Below, in pieces: positions 21,813-30,393 of a DNA stretch of 33,538 nucleotides. How positions within the stretch are numbered: position 1 is the stretch's first letter; every line of letters begins with the position of its first letter. This DNA is from Pseudonocardiaceae bacterium. GTDB lineage: Bacteria; Actinomycetota; Actinomycetes; Mycobacteriales; Pseudonocardiaceae. The notes beneath the pieces were generated by a model. The model saw only the letters and a program-made list of their open reading frames with translations, did no database searches and was not told where the DNA came from. The DNA is taken from the NCBI GenBank assembly GCA_009379845.1, contig WHSZ01000065.1:1-33538 (forward strand). The letters are read 5' to 3'. The translations under genes were made by a program, and so were the position numbers.

Positions 21813-22582
21813 GCACCACCACCACGACGTACAGCGCCGACTCCGGCTCGCGCGGTGCGGAGCGGGCGCGGCTGTTCGCCCAGCCCATCGCGGTGTTGCT
21901 GATCGTCGCGGCGGTACTGGTCTGGGCGTTCAGCAGCGACCTGGATTCGATCGAGCAGGAGCAGATCAACGCGCCGTCGTTGCTGCACTACACCTGGCAG
22001 CACCTGGTGCTTTCCGTGGTGATCACCGTGCTGGTGGTGGTGATCGCGATCCCGCTGGGGATCATGCTCACCCGGACGTGGGCGAAGCCGGCGGCACCGT
22101 TCTTCCTCGCGCTGGCGAACATCGGGCAGTCCGCGCCGTCGGTCGGTGTGCTGGTGCTGTTTTTCCTGTGGACCGGCTGGGAGGGCGTCTACGCCGCAGC
22201 CCCGCCGATCGCCTTCTACGCGCTGCTTCCGGTGCTGCGCAACACGATCGTCGGCATCCAGCAGGTGGACCCGTCGCTGGTGGACGCCGGCAGGGGGATC
22301 GGGATGTCCTCCGGTGGCGTACTGCGGCGGATCGAGATCCCGCTGGCCGTGCCGCTGATCCTGGCCGGCTTGCGGACTTCACTCGTGCTGGCCGTGGGGA
22401 CCGCGACGCTGGCGCAGTTCGTGGACGGCGGTGGGCTCGGCGAGATGATCGACACCGGCTACAAGCTGGACCGCACGTCGGTGCTGGTGGTCGGCGCGGT
22501 GCTGGCCGTCGCGCTTGCGCTGCTGGTCGACTGGCTGGGCGCCGTCGCCGAGCGTTACCTCGGACCGAAGGGACTCCAATGA
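21809..22582 (+). CDS. Osmoprotectant ABC transporter permease (second, OpuCD/ProZ-like)
   Basis: A 257-aa permease partnered with the gene at 19997. It has an N-terminal extension with a transmembrane helix (PIAVLLIVAAVLVWAFSS), the BPD_transp_1 core (HLVLSVVITVLVVVIAIPLG), the family signature YALLPVLRNTIVGIQQVDPS, and the EAA loop DAGRGIGMSSGGVLRRIEIP. The two permeases share the LLPxxRNTIVG segment, which suggests an old duplication. The ATG overlaps the ATPase stop by 4 nt, and its own stop overlaps the binding-protein start by 4 nt. Confidence 0.93.
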   Translation: MSTTTTTYSADSGSRGAERARLFAQPIAVLLIVAAVLVWAFSSDLDSIEQEQINAPSLLHYTWQHLVLSVVITVLVVVIAIPLGIMLTRTWAKPAAPFFLALANIGQSAPSVGVLVLFFLWTGWEGVYAAAPPIAFYALLPVLRNTIVGIQQVDPSLVDAGRGIGMSSGGVLRRIEIPLAVPLILAGLRTSLVLAVGTATLAQFVDGGGLGEMIDTGYKLDRTSVLVVGAVLAVALALLVDWLGAVAERYLGPKGLQ

Positions 22583-23547
22583 GGGCACGACGATTGGTGG
22601 CCGTGGCGCTGGCGGCGGCCGCGTTCGGCACGTCCGCATGCGGTCTGGAGACGACGGCAGCGTTGCCGTTCAACGCCGAGCCCGCCTCGATCAAGCCGGA
22701 GCCCTCGCTGCAGGGCGTGGCAGTCACGGTGGGGTCCAAGGATTTCACCGAGAACATCCTGCTCGGCTACATCACCGAGATCGCACTGCAGGCGGCCGGC
22801 GCGGACGTGGTGGACATGACGAACATTCAGGGTTCGGCGAGCGCCCGGCAGGCACTCGAGAAGGGCGAGATCGACCTGTCGTGGGAGTACACCGGCACCG
22901 GGTGGATCAACTACCTCGGCAACGACAAGCCGATCCCGAACGAGGAGCGGCAGTTCCAGGCGGTCAAGAAGGCCGACCTGCAGGAGAACGGCATCGCGTG
23001 GCTGAAGTACTCGCCGGTGAACAACACCTACGCCTTCGCGTTGAACAAGAAATCGGCGCAGCAGCTGAACGTGGACACCGTCTCGGAGCTGGCAACCGAG
23101 CTGAAGAAGCAGCCGCGCCAGGCGGTGTACTGCGTGGAGACGGAGTTCGCCTCGCGGCCGGACGGCTTCCCCGGCGTCGCGAAGACCTACGGGCTGCCGG
23201 TTACCGACACGAAGAGCTTCGGAACCGGAGCGGTGTACGCCGCGCTGAACGAGAATTCCTGCCCGATCGGCGAGGTGTTCACCACCGACGGCCGGATCCT
23301 CGCGTTCGGGTTGAAGGTGCTCAAGGACGACAAGCAGTTCTTCCCGCAGTACAACGCCGCGATCACCATGAAGCAGGAATTCCTCGAGCAGCATCCCGCG
23401 ATTCGCAAGGTGATGGCGCCGATCGCGGCGAAACTGAACAACGAAGAGATGATCAAAATGGGCGCCAAGGTCGACGTGGAGGGCCAGAATCACGCCGAGG
23501 TGGCCCGCGACTGGCTGGCCGACAACGGCTTCATCAAGCGCGGCTGA
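22579..23547 (+). CDS. Osmoprotectant-binding lipoprotein (OpuCC/ProX-like)
   Basis: A 322-aa solute-binding lipoprotein. The signal sequence starts MRARRLVAVALAAAAF and ends in a lipobox GTSAC with C21 as the lipidated residue. The mature part starts with VTVGSKDFTENILLGYITEI, a hallmark of the OpuAC/OpuC binding proteins, and has DLSWEYTGTGWINYLG. Aromatic residues here and in VNNTYAFALN would cage a quaternary ammonium group. It ends the four-gene operon and converges on the next gene with a 15-nt gap. The start overlaps the permease stop (ATGA). Confidence 0.94.
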   Translation: MRARRLVAVALAAAAFGTSACGLETTAALPFNAEPASIKPEPSLQGVAVTVGSKDFTENILLGYITEIALQAAGADVVDMTNIQGSASARQALEKGEIDLSWEYTGTGWINYLGNDKPIPNEERQFQAVKKADLQENGIAWLKYSPVNNTYAFALNKKSAQQLNVDTVSELATELKKQPRQAVYCVETEFASRPDGFPGVAKTYGLPVTDTKSFGTGAVYAALNENSCPIGEVFTTDGRILAFGLKVLKDDKQFFPQYNAAITMKQEFLEQHPAIRKVMAPIAAKLNNEEMIKMGAKVDVEGQNHAEVARDWLADNGFIKRG

Positions 23548-23562
23548 AGCAGGGTTCTAGAA

Positions 23563-24030
23563 CTAGACGCCGAACCGGTGCAGGACCTCGGACTCGAGCT
23601 CGTCCAGCTGCGCAGCCACGGCACGGTGTGCCGCCTTCCGCCGCGGCGCCGGCATCCGCTCGGCCGCCCGCACCGCCGCGGCGAGCTGCCGCAGCGTGGT
23701 CGTCTTCTCCTCGACGAACTGGCCGTCGGCCTTCCCCCTTAGCTCGGCAAGGGACTCGTTGACTCCGGCGATGCGCGCGTGCAGCGCGGCACCCCTGCCG
23801 GAGAACTCGGCAAGCCGTTCGACCGGAACGCCGAGCTGGTGCGCGCGGTACCGGTCGTAGCGTTCCCGCAGCGCACCGGCGGCCTGCACGGCCAGCGGGG
23901 CGATCACCGGAACCACCACGGGCCCAACGATCTTCGCGACCTTCAGGTAGTTCTTCGCCTTGGCCGGCGTGATACGTGGCTCGTCGGCAGCGTGCTGCGC
24001 GTCGTTCGACGTGTGCTTCTTCCTCACCAT
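23563..24030 (-). CDS. DUF6474-like small basic protein
   Basis: A 155-aa protein I associate, with limited certainty, with the actinobacterial DUF6474 group. The basic N-terminus (MVRKKHTSND) leads to a short hydrophobic segment (GPVVVPVIAPLAVQAAGAL) and long charged helices (RYDRYRAHQLGVPVERLAEF, KTTTLRQLAAAVRAAERM, AAVAAQLDELESEVL). The hydrophobic part may be a membrane-associated hairpin. No enzymatic motif is visible. It is divergent from the TM0106 nuclease gene with a 115-nt gap. Confidence 0.72.
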   Translation of the reverse strand: MVRKKHTSNDAQHAADEPRITPAKAKNYLKVAKIVGPVVVPVIAPLAVQAAGALRERYDRYRAHQLGVPVERLAEFSGRGAALHARIAGVNESLAELRGKADGQFVEEKTTTLRQLAAAVRAAERMPAPRRKAAHRAVAAQLDELESEVLHRFGV

Positions 24031-24133
24031 CGCTGGTCCCTCCACCGGCCGAGCTTGCTGGGCAAAACCTACTTGCCCCGGCTTCTCGAAGCATGTTGGG
24101 CTGCCTCGTGCGCATTGTGTCGGGCGTGCGACA

Positions 24134-24148
24134 TACAGTCTTTGTGTG
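24134..24148 (+). promoter_or_regulatory. Leaderless start region of the TM0106-family gene
   Basis: A -10-like TACAGT (24134-24139) is followed after 6 nt by the GTG at 24146, with no Shine-Dalgarno. The same hexamer and spacing precede the gamma-glutamyltransferase GTG at 28072. No clear -35 is visible. Confidence 0.45.
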
Positions 24149-25777
24149 AGCTCGGAGGTGTTGCTTGATGCCGGCGCGGTGAGTCGCTGCCGGCGCCGGG
24201 TGCACCTCGAACACGATCCGACCATGGTGGACGCCGTTCGCGCGGCCCCCGATCCGGCCGGTGAGCAGCGTAAGGCGGACGCCGAGGCGCACCGCCGGGC
24301 GGTGGCCGACGACCTCGCGCCCCACCAGCCGGGCTGGACCGAGGTGGCGCCAGGCAAGGCGGCCGAAAGGGAACGCGACACGCTGGCCGCGCTCGCCGCA
24401 GGCGCCCCGTTCATCTGGGGCGGGCTGCTGCCGGCCGACCACACGGCTGGCCGTCGCGGCGGCGCCGAACTGCTGGTCCGCACCGAGCACGGCTACCTGC
24501 CCGTGCTGGTCGTGCGGCACAAGGTCACCGATCCGGGTGAGGGCGCGTGCACGTCGACGCTGTCCGACCTGAACCCGGACAAGGCGGACACCGATTCGCA
24601 GCGCAAGCTGCGCCCGCAGCCGCGCGATCAGCTGCGGCTGGCACATTTGCGGCGGCTGCTCGAGGCGAGTGGTTACGCCGAACCGGACCGCGCGCTCGGC
24701 GGCGCGATCGGGCTGGACGCCGACGTCGTGGTGTGGCACGACCTGGCGGCCACCAACTGGCCAGGCGGGCGCACCGCGCTGCAGGAGTACGACGTGCGGT
24801 TCGCCGACCGGCTGGCCGTGGCGCGGGCGGCGATGTCGGGCGACGAGCCGCTCGCGCGGCCCTCGCGGATCTTGGAGTGCCGGCGCTGCCCGTGGTGGCC
24901 GATCTGCGAGGCCGAGTTGCTGAGCACCCGCGATGTGAGCCTGGTGGTGCGTGGCGAAGACGCGACCGAGCTGCGGTCGGTGGGCGTGACCACGGTCGAC
25001 AAGCTAGCCGCCGTTGACCCGGAAGCCGCCGACGCGCCGATGCTCGGCGGCGTCTCGACGACCGACGCGGTGGCGCTTGCTCGCGCGTGGCGGAACGACT
25101 TGACCGTGGTGCGCAAGGTGGCCGAGGTGGTGGTGCCCCGCGCGGACGTGGAAGTCGACGTGGACATGGAGAGCTTCGGCGAGGGCGGCGCGTACCTGTG
25201 GGGCTGCCTGCTGTCCGGTGTGGACATCGGGGTGCGGCGCGGGTACCGCGCCTTCGCGACCTGGGAACCGGTGCCGACCCCGGACGAGGGGCGCTCGTTC
25301 GCCGAGTTCTGGACCTGGCTGACCTGGGTACGGTCCACCGCCGAGGCTCGCGGATTGAGCTTTCGCGCGTACTGCTACAACGAGATGGCCGAGAACCGCT
25401 GGATGTTCTCCTCGGTCGAGCGATTCGGCGAGTTGCCAGGCGTTCCGTCCGAGGACGAGGTGAGCGCGTTCGTCCGCTCGGACGAGTGGTTCGATCTCTA
25501 CCGCAGTGTGAACGACCAGTTCTTGTGCGCGCAGGGCAAGGGGCTGAAGGTGATCGCGCCGGTCGCCGGCTTCGCATGGCGTGACCCGGAGGCCGGCGGC
25601 GAGAACTCGATGCGGTGGTACCGCCACGCGGTCGGGCTGGACGGCGGGCCGGCCGTGCGTGCCCAGCGTGACCGGCTGCTCCAGTACAACGAGGACGATG
25701 TGCGCGCCACGTTCACGCTGCGCGAGTGGATGGCGTCGTCTGCCGTGCACGCCATCCCGTACTTCGGCGATCTCTGA
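24146..25777 (+). CDS. TM0106-family RecB-like putative nuclease with RNase H-like domain
   Basis: A 543-aa protein. The N-terminal half (about 1-265) is a RecB/Cas4-like domain whose four cysteines (C15, C245, C248, C254, in SRCRR and ECRRCPWWPIC) match the Fe-S cluster pattern of Cas4/AddB nucleases. The LVVRHKVTDPG strand corresponds to the area of the nuclease core. The C-terminal half (about 330-543) looks like an RNase H-type 3'-5' exonuclease: VDVDMESFGEGGAYLWG with the first acidic pair, and QYNEDDVRATFTLREW with the closing aspartate. The family is uncharacterised but has two apparent nuclease modules. GTG at 24146 is preferred (leaderless); GTG at 24158 is an alternative. Confidence 0.88.
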   Translation: MSSEVLLDAGAVSRCRRRVHLEHDPTMVDAVRAAPDPAGEQRKADAEAHRRAVADDLAPHQPGWTEVAPGKAAERERDTLAALAAGAPFIWGGLLPADHTAGRRGGAELLVRTEHGYLPVLVVRHKVTDPGEGACTSTLSDLNPDKADTDSQRKLRPQPRDQLRLAHLRRLLEASGYAEPDRALGGAIGLDADVVVWHDLAATNWPGGRTALQEYDVRFADRLAVARAAMSGDEPLARPSRILECRRCPWWPICEAELLSTRDVSLVVRGEDATELRSVGVTTVDKLAAVDPEAADAPMLGGVSTTDAVALARAWRNDLTVVRKVAEVVVPRADVEVDVDMESFGEGGAYLWGCLLSGVDIGVRRGYRAFATWEPVPTPDEGRSFAEFWTWLTWVRSTAEARGLSFRAYCYNEMAENRWMFSSVERFGELPGVPSEDEVSAFVRSDEWFDLYRSVNDQFLCAQGKGLKVIAPVAGFAWRDPEAGGENSMRWYRHAVGLDGGPAVRAQRDRLLQYNEDDVRATFTLREWMASSAVHAIPYFGDL

Positions 25778-25792
25778 CCCCGCTTCGCGTGG

Positions 25793-26551
25793 TCAGCGTG
25801 GGGACATGCGCAGCGCCCCGTCCATCCGGACGACTTCGCCGTTGAGGTAGTCGTGTTCGATCAGTGACACGGCGAGCTGCGCGTACTCCTCGGAACGGCC
25901 CAAGCGTTTAGGGAACGGCACGCCTTCCGCCAGCGTGGCGCGGAACTCGTCGCTCACCCCCGCCATCATCGGGGTGTCCACGATCCCCGGTGCGATGGTC
26001 AGCACCCGGATCCCGAACTGCGCGAGATCCCGCGCCGCCGGCAGCGTCATCCCGACCACGCCGCCCTTGGACGACGCGTACGCGATCTGACCGATCTGCC
26101 CCTCGAACGCCGCGATCGACGCCGTGTTGATCACGACACCGCGCTGGTCGTCGGCGAGCGGCTCGGTCTTCGCGATCGCCTCCGAGGACAACCGCAGCAC
26201 GTTGAACGTGCCGATCAAGTTGACCTCAACGACCTTGCGGTACGCGTCCAGATCGTGCGGACCCTTCTTGGACACCACCCGCCCGGCGGTGCCGATCCCC
26301 GCGCAGTTCACCACGGTACGCAGCGGCACACCCGAGTCCGCTGCCTGCGCGACCGCCGCCTGCACCTGATCGGTGTTGGTCACGTCGGCTTCCACGTACG
26401 TCACCCAGTCCGGGTGCGGCGCGACCTCGATGGACGCCGCCAAGTCCAGTGCGAAGACGTGGGCGCCCTTCGCGGCCAATGCCTTGGCCGTCGCACCGCC
26501 GAGGCCCGATGCGCCACCGGTGACGATGGCCGCTGTTCCCGTGAGCTGCAT
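25793..26551 (-). CDS. SDR 3-hydroxyacyl-CoA dehydrogenase-like (HSD10-type)
   Basis: A 252-aa classical short-chain dehydrogenase. The cofactor loop is TGGASGLGGAT, followed by ALDLAAS where the aspartate favours NAD. NCAG sits in VVNCAGIGTAG, the catalytic serine is in VVINTASIAAFEGQ, and the catalytic YASSK closes the active site. The sequence resembles 3-hydroxyacyl-CoA dehydrogenase type 2, with PGIVDTPMM and a SEEYAQLAVSLIEHDYLNGEVVR end, so it probably acts in fatty acid or branched-chain acyl-CoA oxidation. AAGGAAACG precedes the ATG. A GTTA-N8-TAAC inverted repeat about 30 nt upstream may be a regulator site. Confidence 0.9.
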   Translation of the reverse strand: MQLTGTAAIVTGGASGLGGATAKALAAKGAHVFALDLAASIEVAPHPDWVTYVEADVTNTDQVQAAVAQAADSGVPLRTVVNCAGIGTAGRVVSKKGPHDLDAYRKVVEVNLIGTFNVLRLSSEAIAKTEPLADDQRGVVINTASIAAFEGQIGQIAYASSKGGVVGMTLPAARDLAQFGIRVLTIAPGIVDTPMMAGVSDEFRATLAEGVPFPKRLGRSEEYAQLAVSLIEHDYLNGEVVRMDGALRMSPR

Positions 26552-26691
26552 CCGTTCGTTTCCTTCCCTGACCTACCAGTGTTAGCAGACATTAACCCGC
26601 CTCGAACCACCTGGTCACCCCAGGTCCCACGGTCCTCGCGCACTGTATGCGCGGCCGCCCACCGCTGTTCGCACCAACGTCAACTCGGACT

Positions 26692-26708
26692 GTCACCGTC
26701 ACGGTGAC
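26692..26708 (+). promoter_or_regulatory. Inverted repeat upstream of the UDP-glucose dehydrogenase-like gene
   Basis: GTCACCG-TCA-CGGTGAC, 7-bp arms and a 3-nt spacer, ends 19 nt before the ATG at 26728. It is compact enough for a dimeric repressor and could also form a short hairpin in a leader. Confidence 0.4.
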
Positions 26709-26727
26709 GACGTAGGCAACCGCAGGG

Positions 26728-28026
26728 ATGGTGCGCGTGGCAGTCGCACGGATCGCGGTAGTGGGGACCGGTTATGTCGGACTGACAACCGGTGCGTGTC
26801 TTGCCAGGCTCGGTCATCGGGTCACCTGTGCGGACATCGACAAGCAGAAGGTCGACCGGCTGCGTGCCGGCCGGATCGGGATCCTCGAGCCAGGATTGGC
26901 CGAGCTTGTCGCAGAAACCAGCCATGCCGGCCGGTTGTCCTTTGTGGTCGGAACCCGTCAGGCGGTATCGGACGCCGACGTGGTTTTCCTTTGCGTGCCA
27001 ACGCCGATGGGTGCGGACGGTGGGGCGGACCTGACCGCGGTGGAAGCCGTGATCGCCGATGTCGGCGGGATACTGCCGAGTGGCTGCGTGCTGGTGACCA
27101 AGTCGACGGTTCCGGTTGGCACCGCCGCCCGCATCACCTCGATGCTGGCAAGGCCGGACGTCGGCGTCGCGTCGAATCCGGAGTTCCTGCGGGAAGGCAG
27201 TGCGGTGCAGGACTTTCTGCACCCGGACCGGATCGTCGTCGGGTCGGACGATCCGGAGGCCGCCGAGCGGGTTTCCGCGCTGTACCGGGACTTGGGCGCG
27301 CCTACGTTGGTCACCGACGCGGCGAGCGCCGAGATGGTCAAGTACGCGGCGAACTGTTTCCTCGCCATGAAGCTGTCCTATGTGAACTCGATCGCCGAGT
27401 TGTGCGAGCGGGTCGGCGCGGACGTCATGTCGGTGACCGAGGGGATGGGCCACGATCCGCGCATCGGGAGGGCGTTTCTCGCGCCAGGCCCCGGCTGGGG
27501 AGGCTCGTGCCTGCCGAAGGACACCGAGGCACTGCTCCGCGTCGCGGAATCGGTGGCCTGCGATTTCGAGCTGCTGCGTGCCGCGGTGCGTACCAACGCC
27601 GCGCAACGTGGCCGGGTTGTTGACAAGGTGCGCGCGGCGGTCGGCGAGCTGAGCGGGGCGCGGATCGGCCTGCTCGGGCTGGCGTTCAAGGCGGGCACCA
27701 ACGACGTGCGCGATTCGCCCGCGCTGGCGGTCGCCACGGCGCTGGCCGAGGCGGGCGCGGAGCTCACCGGCTACGACCCGGTGGTTGGCGGGGAGCAGTC
27801 CGGCATGATCGTGGTTGGCGATCCCTACCAGGTCGCGAAGGGCGCGGATGCCGTGGTGCTGCTCACCGAGTGGCCGCAGTTCCGTGACCTCGACTGGTGG
27901 CTGGTGGCGGAGCTGATGGACGGCGACGCCGTGATCGACACCCGCAACCACCTGCCCGTGGCCGAGGTGACCGCGGCCGGCCTGCGGCATTCGGCGCTGG
28001 GTCGCACGCCGACACAAGAAGCTTAG
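26728..28026 (+). CDS. UDP-glucose/GDP-mannose dehydrogenase family protein (UDP-glucose 6-dehydrogenase)
   Basis: A 432-aa NAD-dependent four-electron dehydrogenase that should oxidise UDP-glucose to UDP-glucuronate. The N-terminal NAD domain begins ARIAVVGTGYVGLTTGACLA, with ADIDKQKV following. SNPEFLREGSAV is the family substrate loop, KYAANCFLAMKLSYVNSIAEL the central helix, and GPGWGGSCLPKDTEAL carries the catalytic cysteine (C261). The C-terminal domain includes LGLAFKAGTNDVRDSPAL. All catalytic elements are present. The ATG at 26728 or the GTG at 26737 could start translation; AGGGATGG fits the GTG better. It is divergent from the SDR gene. Confidence 0.9.
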   Translation: MVRVAVARIAVVGTGYVGLTTGACLARLGHRVTCADIDKQKVDRLRAGRIGILEPGLAELVAETSHAGRLSFVVGTRQAVSDADVVFLCVPTPMGADGGADLTAVEAVIADVGGILPSGCVLVTKSTVPVGTAARITSMLARPDVGVASNPEFLREGSAVQDFLHPDRIVVGSDDPEAAERVSALYRDLGAPTLVTDAASAEMVKYAANCFLAMKLSYVNSIAELCERVGADVMSVTEGMGHDPRIGRAFLAPGPGWGGSCLPKDTEALLRVAESVACDFELLRAAVRTNAAQRGRVVDKVRAAVGELSGARIGLLGLAFKAGTNDVRDSPALAVATALAEAGAELTGYDPVVGGEQSGMIVVGDPYQVAKGADAVVLLTEWPQFRDLDWWLVAELMDGDAVIDTRNHLPVAEVTAAGLRHSALGRTPTQEA

Positions 28027-28035
28027 TTAGCGGGG

Positions 28036-28065
28036 GTAACAATCGTAGCCCCTACGGGTTACAGT
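28036..28065 (+). promoter_or_regulatory. Leaderless promoter with bipartite palindrome for the gamma-glutamyltransferase gene
   Basis: A -10-like TACAGT (28060-28065) is 6 nt before the GTG at 28072, with no Shine-Dalgarno. It overlaps a bipartite inverted repeat: GTAAC (28036-28040) with GTTAC (28058-28062), enclosing CGTAG-CCC-CTACG (28044-28056). A bound regulator would block the -10. Confidence 0.45.
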
Positions 28066-28071
28066 CACCTC

Positions 28072-29859
28072 GTGTTCACGACGCGCCCCGAACTGGCTGG
28101 AACGCACGGCATGGTCGCCTCCACGCACTGGCTGGCCTCGTCCGCGGGAATGGCGATGCTGGAGGACGGTGGGAACGCCTTCGACGCGGCGGTGGCAGCC
28201 GGATTCGTCCTGCAGGTCGTCGAGCCGCACCTGAACGGCCCGGCCGGCCAGGTACCGGCGATCTTCACCGAGGCCGGGTCGGCGAACCCGAGGGTGCTGT
28301 GCGGGCAGGGCGTCGCGCCGGCCGCCGCGACCCCTGAGCACTTCGCCGACCTCGGCCTGGACCTGATCCCCGGCAGCGGTCTGCTGCCGGCCACCGTCCC
28401 CGGCATGTGGGACGGCTGGTTGTTGCTGTTGCGCGACTACGGCACGAAGACGTTGCGCGAAGTGCTGGACAGGGCGATTTCCTATGCGGCGCAAGGGATC
28501 CCGGTCCTCGATCGGATCGAGGAGACGATCGGCACGGTCGCCGAGCTGTTCACCGAGCACTGGCCGACCTCGGCCGCCTGGTGGTTGCCGCACGGGCGCC
28601 CGCCGCGCCCCGGCACGTTGCATCGCAACCCGACGTTGGCCGCGACCTGGCAGCGGCTGCTCGGTGAGGCCGAGGCGGCCGGCAGCGATCGCGAGGCGCA
28701 GATCGAGGCGGCGCGCAGGGCGTGGTCGTCCGGGTTCGTCGCCGAAGCCGTGGACGCGTTCTGCCGCAAGGCGTTCCGGGATGATTCGGGACGGGATCAC
28801 GCCGGCCTGCTGACCGGTGCGGACATGGCTTCCTGGCAGGCCAGTTACGAGGACGCGCTGACCGTGCCGCTCGGCGACTGGACGCTCGTGAAGTGCGGAG
28901 GGTGGACGCAGGGGCCCGCGCTGGCGCAACAGCTGTTGCTGCTGTCCGGCCTGCGGGACGAACTATCCTATGTGGACGGTGTGCCGACGGCGCGAACCGT
29001 GCATCTGGCCACCGAGTGCACCAAGCTCGCCTTCGCGGATCGCGAGGCGTGGTACGGCGACGCCGGCGACGTGCCGCTGGACGTGTTGCTGTCCGCGTCG
29101 TACAACGACGAGCGGCGCTGCCTGGTTGGCGAGCATGCCTCGCTCGAGCTGCGGCCCGGTTCACCGGGCGGCAGGCAGCCGCGGTTGCCGACCGTGCTGG
29201 AGAAGGACGCGGAGTCGATCCCGGCTTCCGGGGCGATCGGTGAGCCGACCGTGTACCCGAGCGGGCGGGTGCGCGGGGACACCGTGCACGTCGACGTGGT
29301 GGACGCGGCCGGCAACATGGTCTCCGCGACGCCGTCCGGCGGCTGGTTGCATTCCTCGCCGACCATCCCGCAACTCGGGTTCTGCCTTGACACCCGCGCG
29401 CAGATGTTCTGGCTGGAGCCGGGCCTGCCGAACACGCTCGCACCCGGCAAGCGCCCGCGGATCACGCTGTCGCCGTCCATGGCGTTGCGCGACGGCGTGC
29501 CGGCGATCGCGTTCGGGACGCCGGGCGGTGATCAGCAGGACCAGTGGCAGTTGTGCTTCTGGTTGGCGCACACGGTTGGCGGGCTGAACATGCAGGAATC
29601 GATCGATTCGCCGATGTGGCACACCGGCGCGTTCCCGAGCTCGTTCTACCCTCGCGACATGTACCCCGGCGAGCTCTCGGTCGAGTCCCGGCTCGGCGAG
29701 TCCACGATAGACACGCTCCGGTCGTGGGGGCACCGCATCGTGGACGCGGGCCCGTGGGCGCTCGGCCGGATGTCCGCGGTGTCCCGCGACCCGCGTTCCG
29801 GGATGCTCCGTGCCGCCGCGAACCCGCGGGGCATGCAAGGCTACGCGGTCGGCCGCTAA
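28072..29859 (+). CDS. Gamma-glutamyltransferase family protein
   Basis: A 595-aa Ntn-hydrolase of the gamma-glutamyltransferase/cephalosporin acylase family, which self-cleaves and transfers or hydrolyses gamma-glutamyl groups. The large-subunit start GMVASTHWLASSAGMAMLED and GNAFDAAVAAGFVLQVVEPH match the family. The predicted nucleophile is T404 in RGDTVHVDVVDAAGN. ATPSGGWLHSSPTIPQLGF and SPSMALRDGVPAIAFGTPGGDQQDQ follow, with the typical GTPGG. There is no clear signal peptide, so it is probably cytoplasmic, as in YwrD-like members. Position 405 is valine rather than the usual Thr/Ser, a modest deviation. It converges on the thioesterase gene. Confidence 0.9.
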   Translation: MFTTRPELAGTHGMVASTHWLASSAGMAMLEDGGNAFDAAVAAGFVLQVVEPHLNGPAGQVPAIFTEAGSANPRVLCGQGVAPAAATPEHFADLGLDLIPGSGLLPATVPGMWDGWLLLLRDYGTKTLREVLDRAISYAAQGIPVLDRIEETIGTVAELFTEHWPTSAAWWLPHGRPPRPGTLHRNPTLAATWQRLLGEAEAAGSDREAQIEAARRAWSSGFVAEAVDAFCRKAFRDDSGRDHAGLLTGADMASWQASYEDALTVPLGDWTLVKCGGWTQGPALAQQLLLLSGLRDELSYVDGVPTARTVHLATECTKLAFADREAWYGDAGDVPLDVLLSASYNDERRCLVGEHASLELRPGSPGGRQPRLPTVLEKDAESIPASGAIGEPTVYPSGRVRGDTVHVDVVDAAGNMVSATPSGGWLHSSPTIPQLGFCLDTRAQMFWLEPGLPNTLAPGKRPRITLSPSMALRDGVPAIAFGTPGGDQQDQWQLCFWLAHTVGGLNMQESIDSPMWHTGAFPSSFYPRDMYPGELSVESRLGESTIDTLRSWGHRIVDAGPWALGRMSAVSRDPRSGMLRAAANPRGMQGYAVGR

Positions 29860-29892
29860 CCACCCCCGGTTTCGTCGTGAAGGCCACCTTGC

Positions 29893-29907
29893 GGGCGCTC
29901 AACGCCC
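29893..29907. terminator. Candidate bidirectional terminator between convergent genes
   Basis: A compact hairpin, GGGCG-CTCAA-CGCCC, lies between the gamma-glutamyltransferase and thioesterase stops. The preceding GTGAAGGCCACCTT resembles the GTGAAGGCC-type dispersed intergenic sequences I associate with Amycolatopsis; this is unverified. No T-run follows. Confidence 0.35.
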
Positions 29908-29930
29908 CGAATGGGCCCCTCGCTCGCGGC

Positions 29931-30386
29931 TCAGGACTTGTTCGGCCGTAGCGTCCACACCACCGTCATCTCGCCGGTGGTTTCGCCGTCCGCGTTCCGG
30001 ATGGTGCAGTGCACCGGGAACTCCGGGCGCTCGCCGGCGTCCAGCTCGGCCACGACTTCCCCGGCCGGCCGCCCGAGGATGGCTTCGGTGGTCAGCGGAC
30101 CCCGAGCAAGCTTGCGGTACCGGATCTCCGAGCTGGCTACCAGCGGCGTCGCGCGGCCAAGCACGTCGGCGAACGACGCGAGCCCCACCGCGCCGGAGGC
30201 GGTCTCGGCCAACCCGAACATCACGGCGGCATGCGGACCGCCGACATGATTGCGCTGGTGCTCAACGTCCGGCAGGGCGCACACCACCCGATCGGCCTTG
30301 ACCTCGACGAACTCGATGCCTGCCGTCGTCACCCATGGCACGGTTTGCTTCATCGCATCGGCTACCCAGCCGTAGTCAGTACTCAC
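29931..30386 (-). CDS. Hotdog-fold thioesterase (DUF4442/PaaI-like)
   Basis: A 151-aa single hotdog-domain protein. QRNHVGGPHAAVMFGLAETASGAV is the central helix region of DUF4442/PaaI-type acyl-CoA thioesterases, with N/H and G residues in the expected active-site turn. Later strands (LVASSEIRYRKLARGPLTTEAIL, EFPVHCTIRNADGETTGEMTVVW) complete the fold. It probably hydrolyses an acyl-CoA, with the acyl group unknown. GTG at 30386 is chosen because TAATAT ends 7 nt upstream, giving a leaderless mRNA; the frame could extend further upstream, but only through sequence overlapping the next gene. It converges on the gamma-glutamyltransferase gene. Confidence 0.85.
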   Translation of the reverse strand: MSTDYGWVADAMKQTVPWVTTAGIEFVEVKADRVVCALPDVEHQRNHVGGPHAAVMFGLAETASGAVGLASFADVLGRATPLVASSEIRYRKLARGPLTTEAILGRPAGEVVAELDAGERPEFPVHCTIRNADGETTGEMTVVWTLRPNKS

Positions 30387-30393
30387 CGCACTA

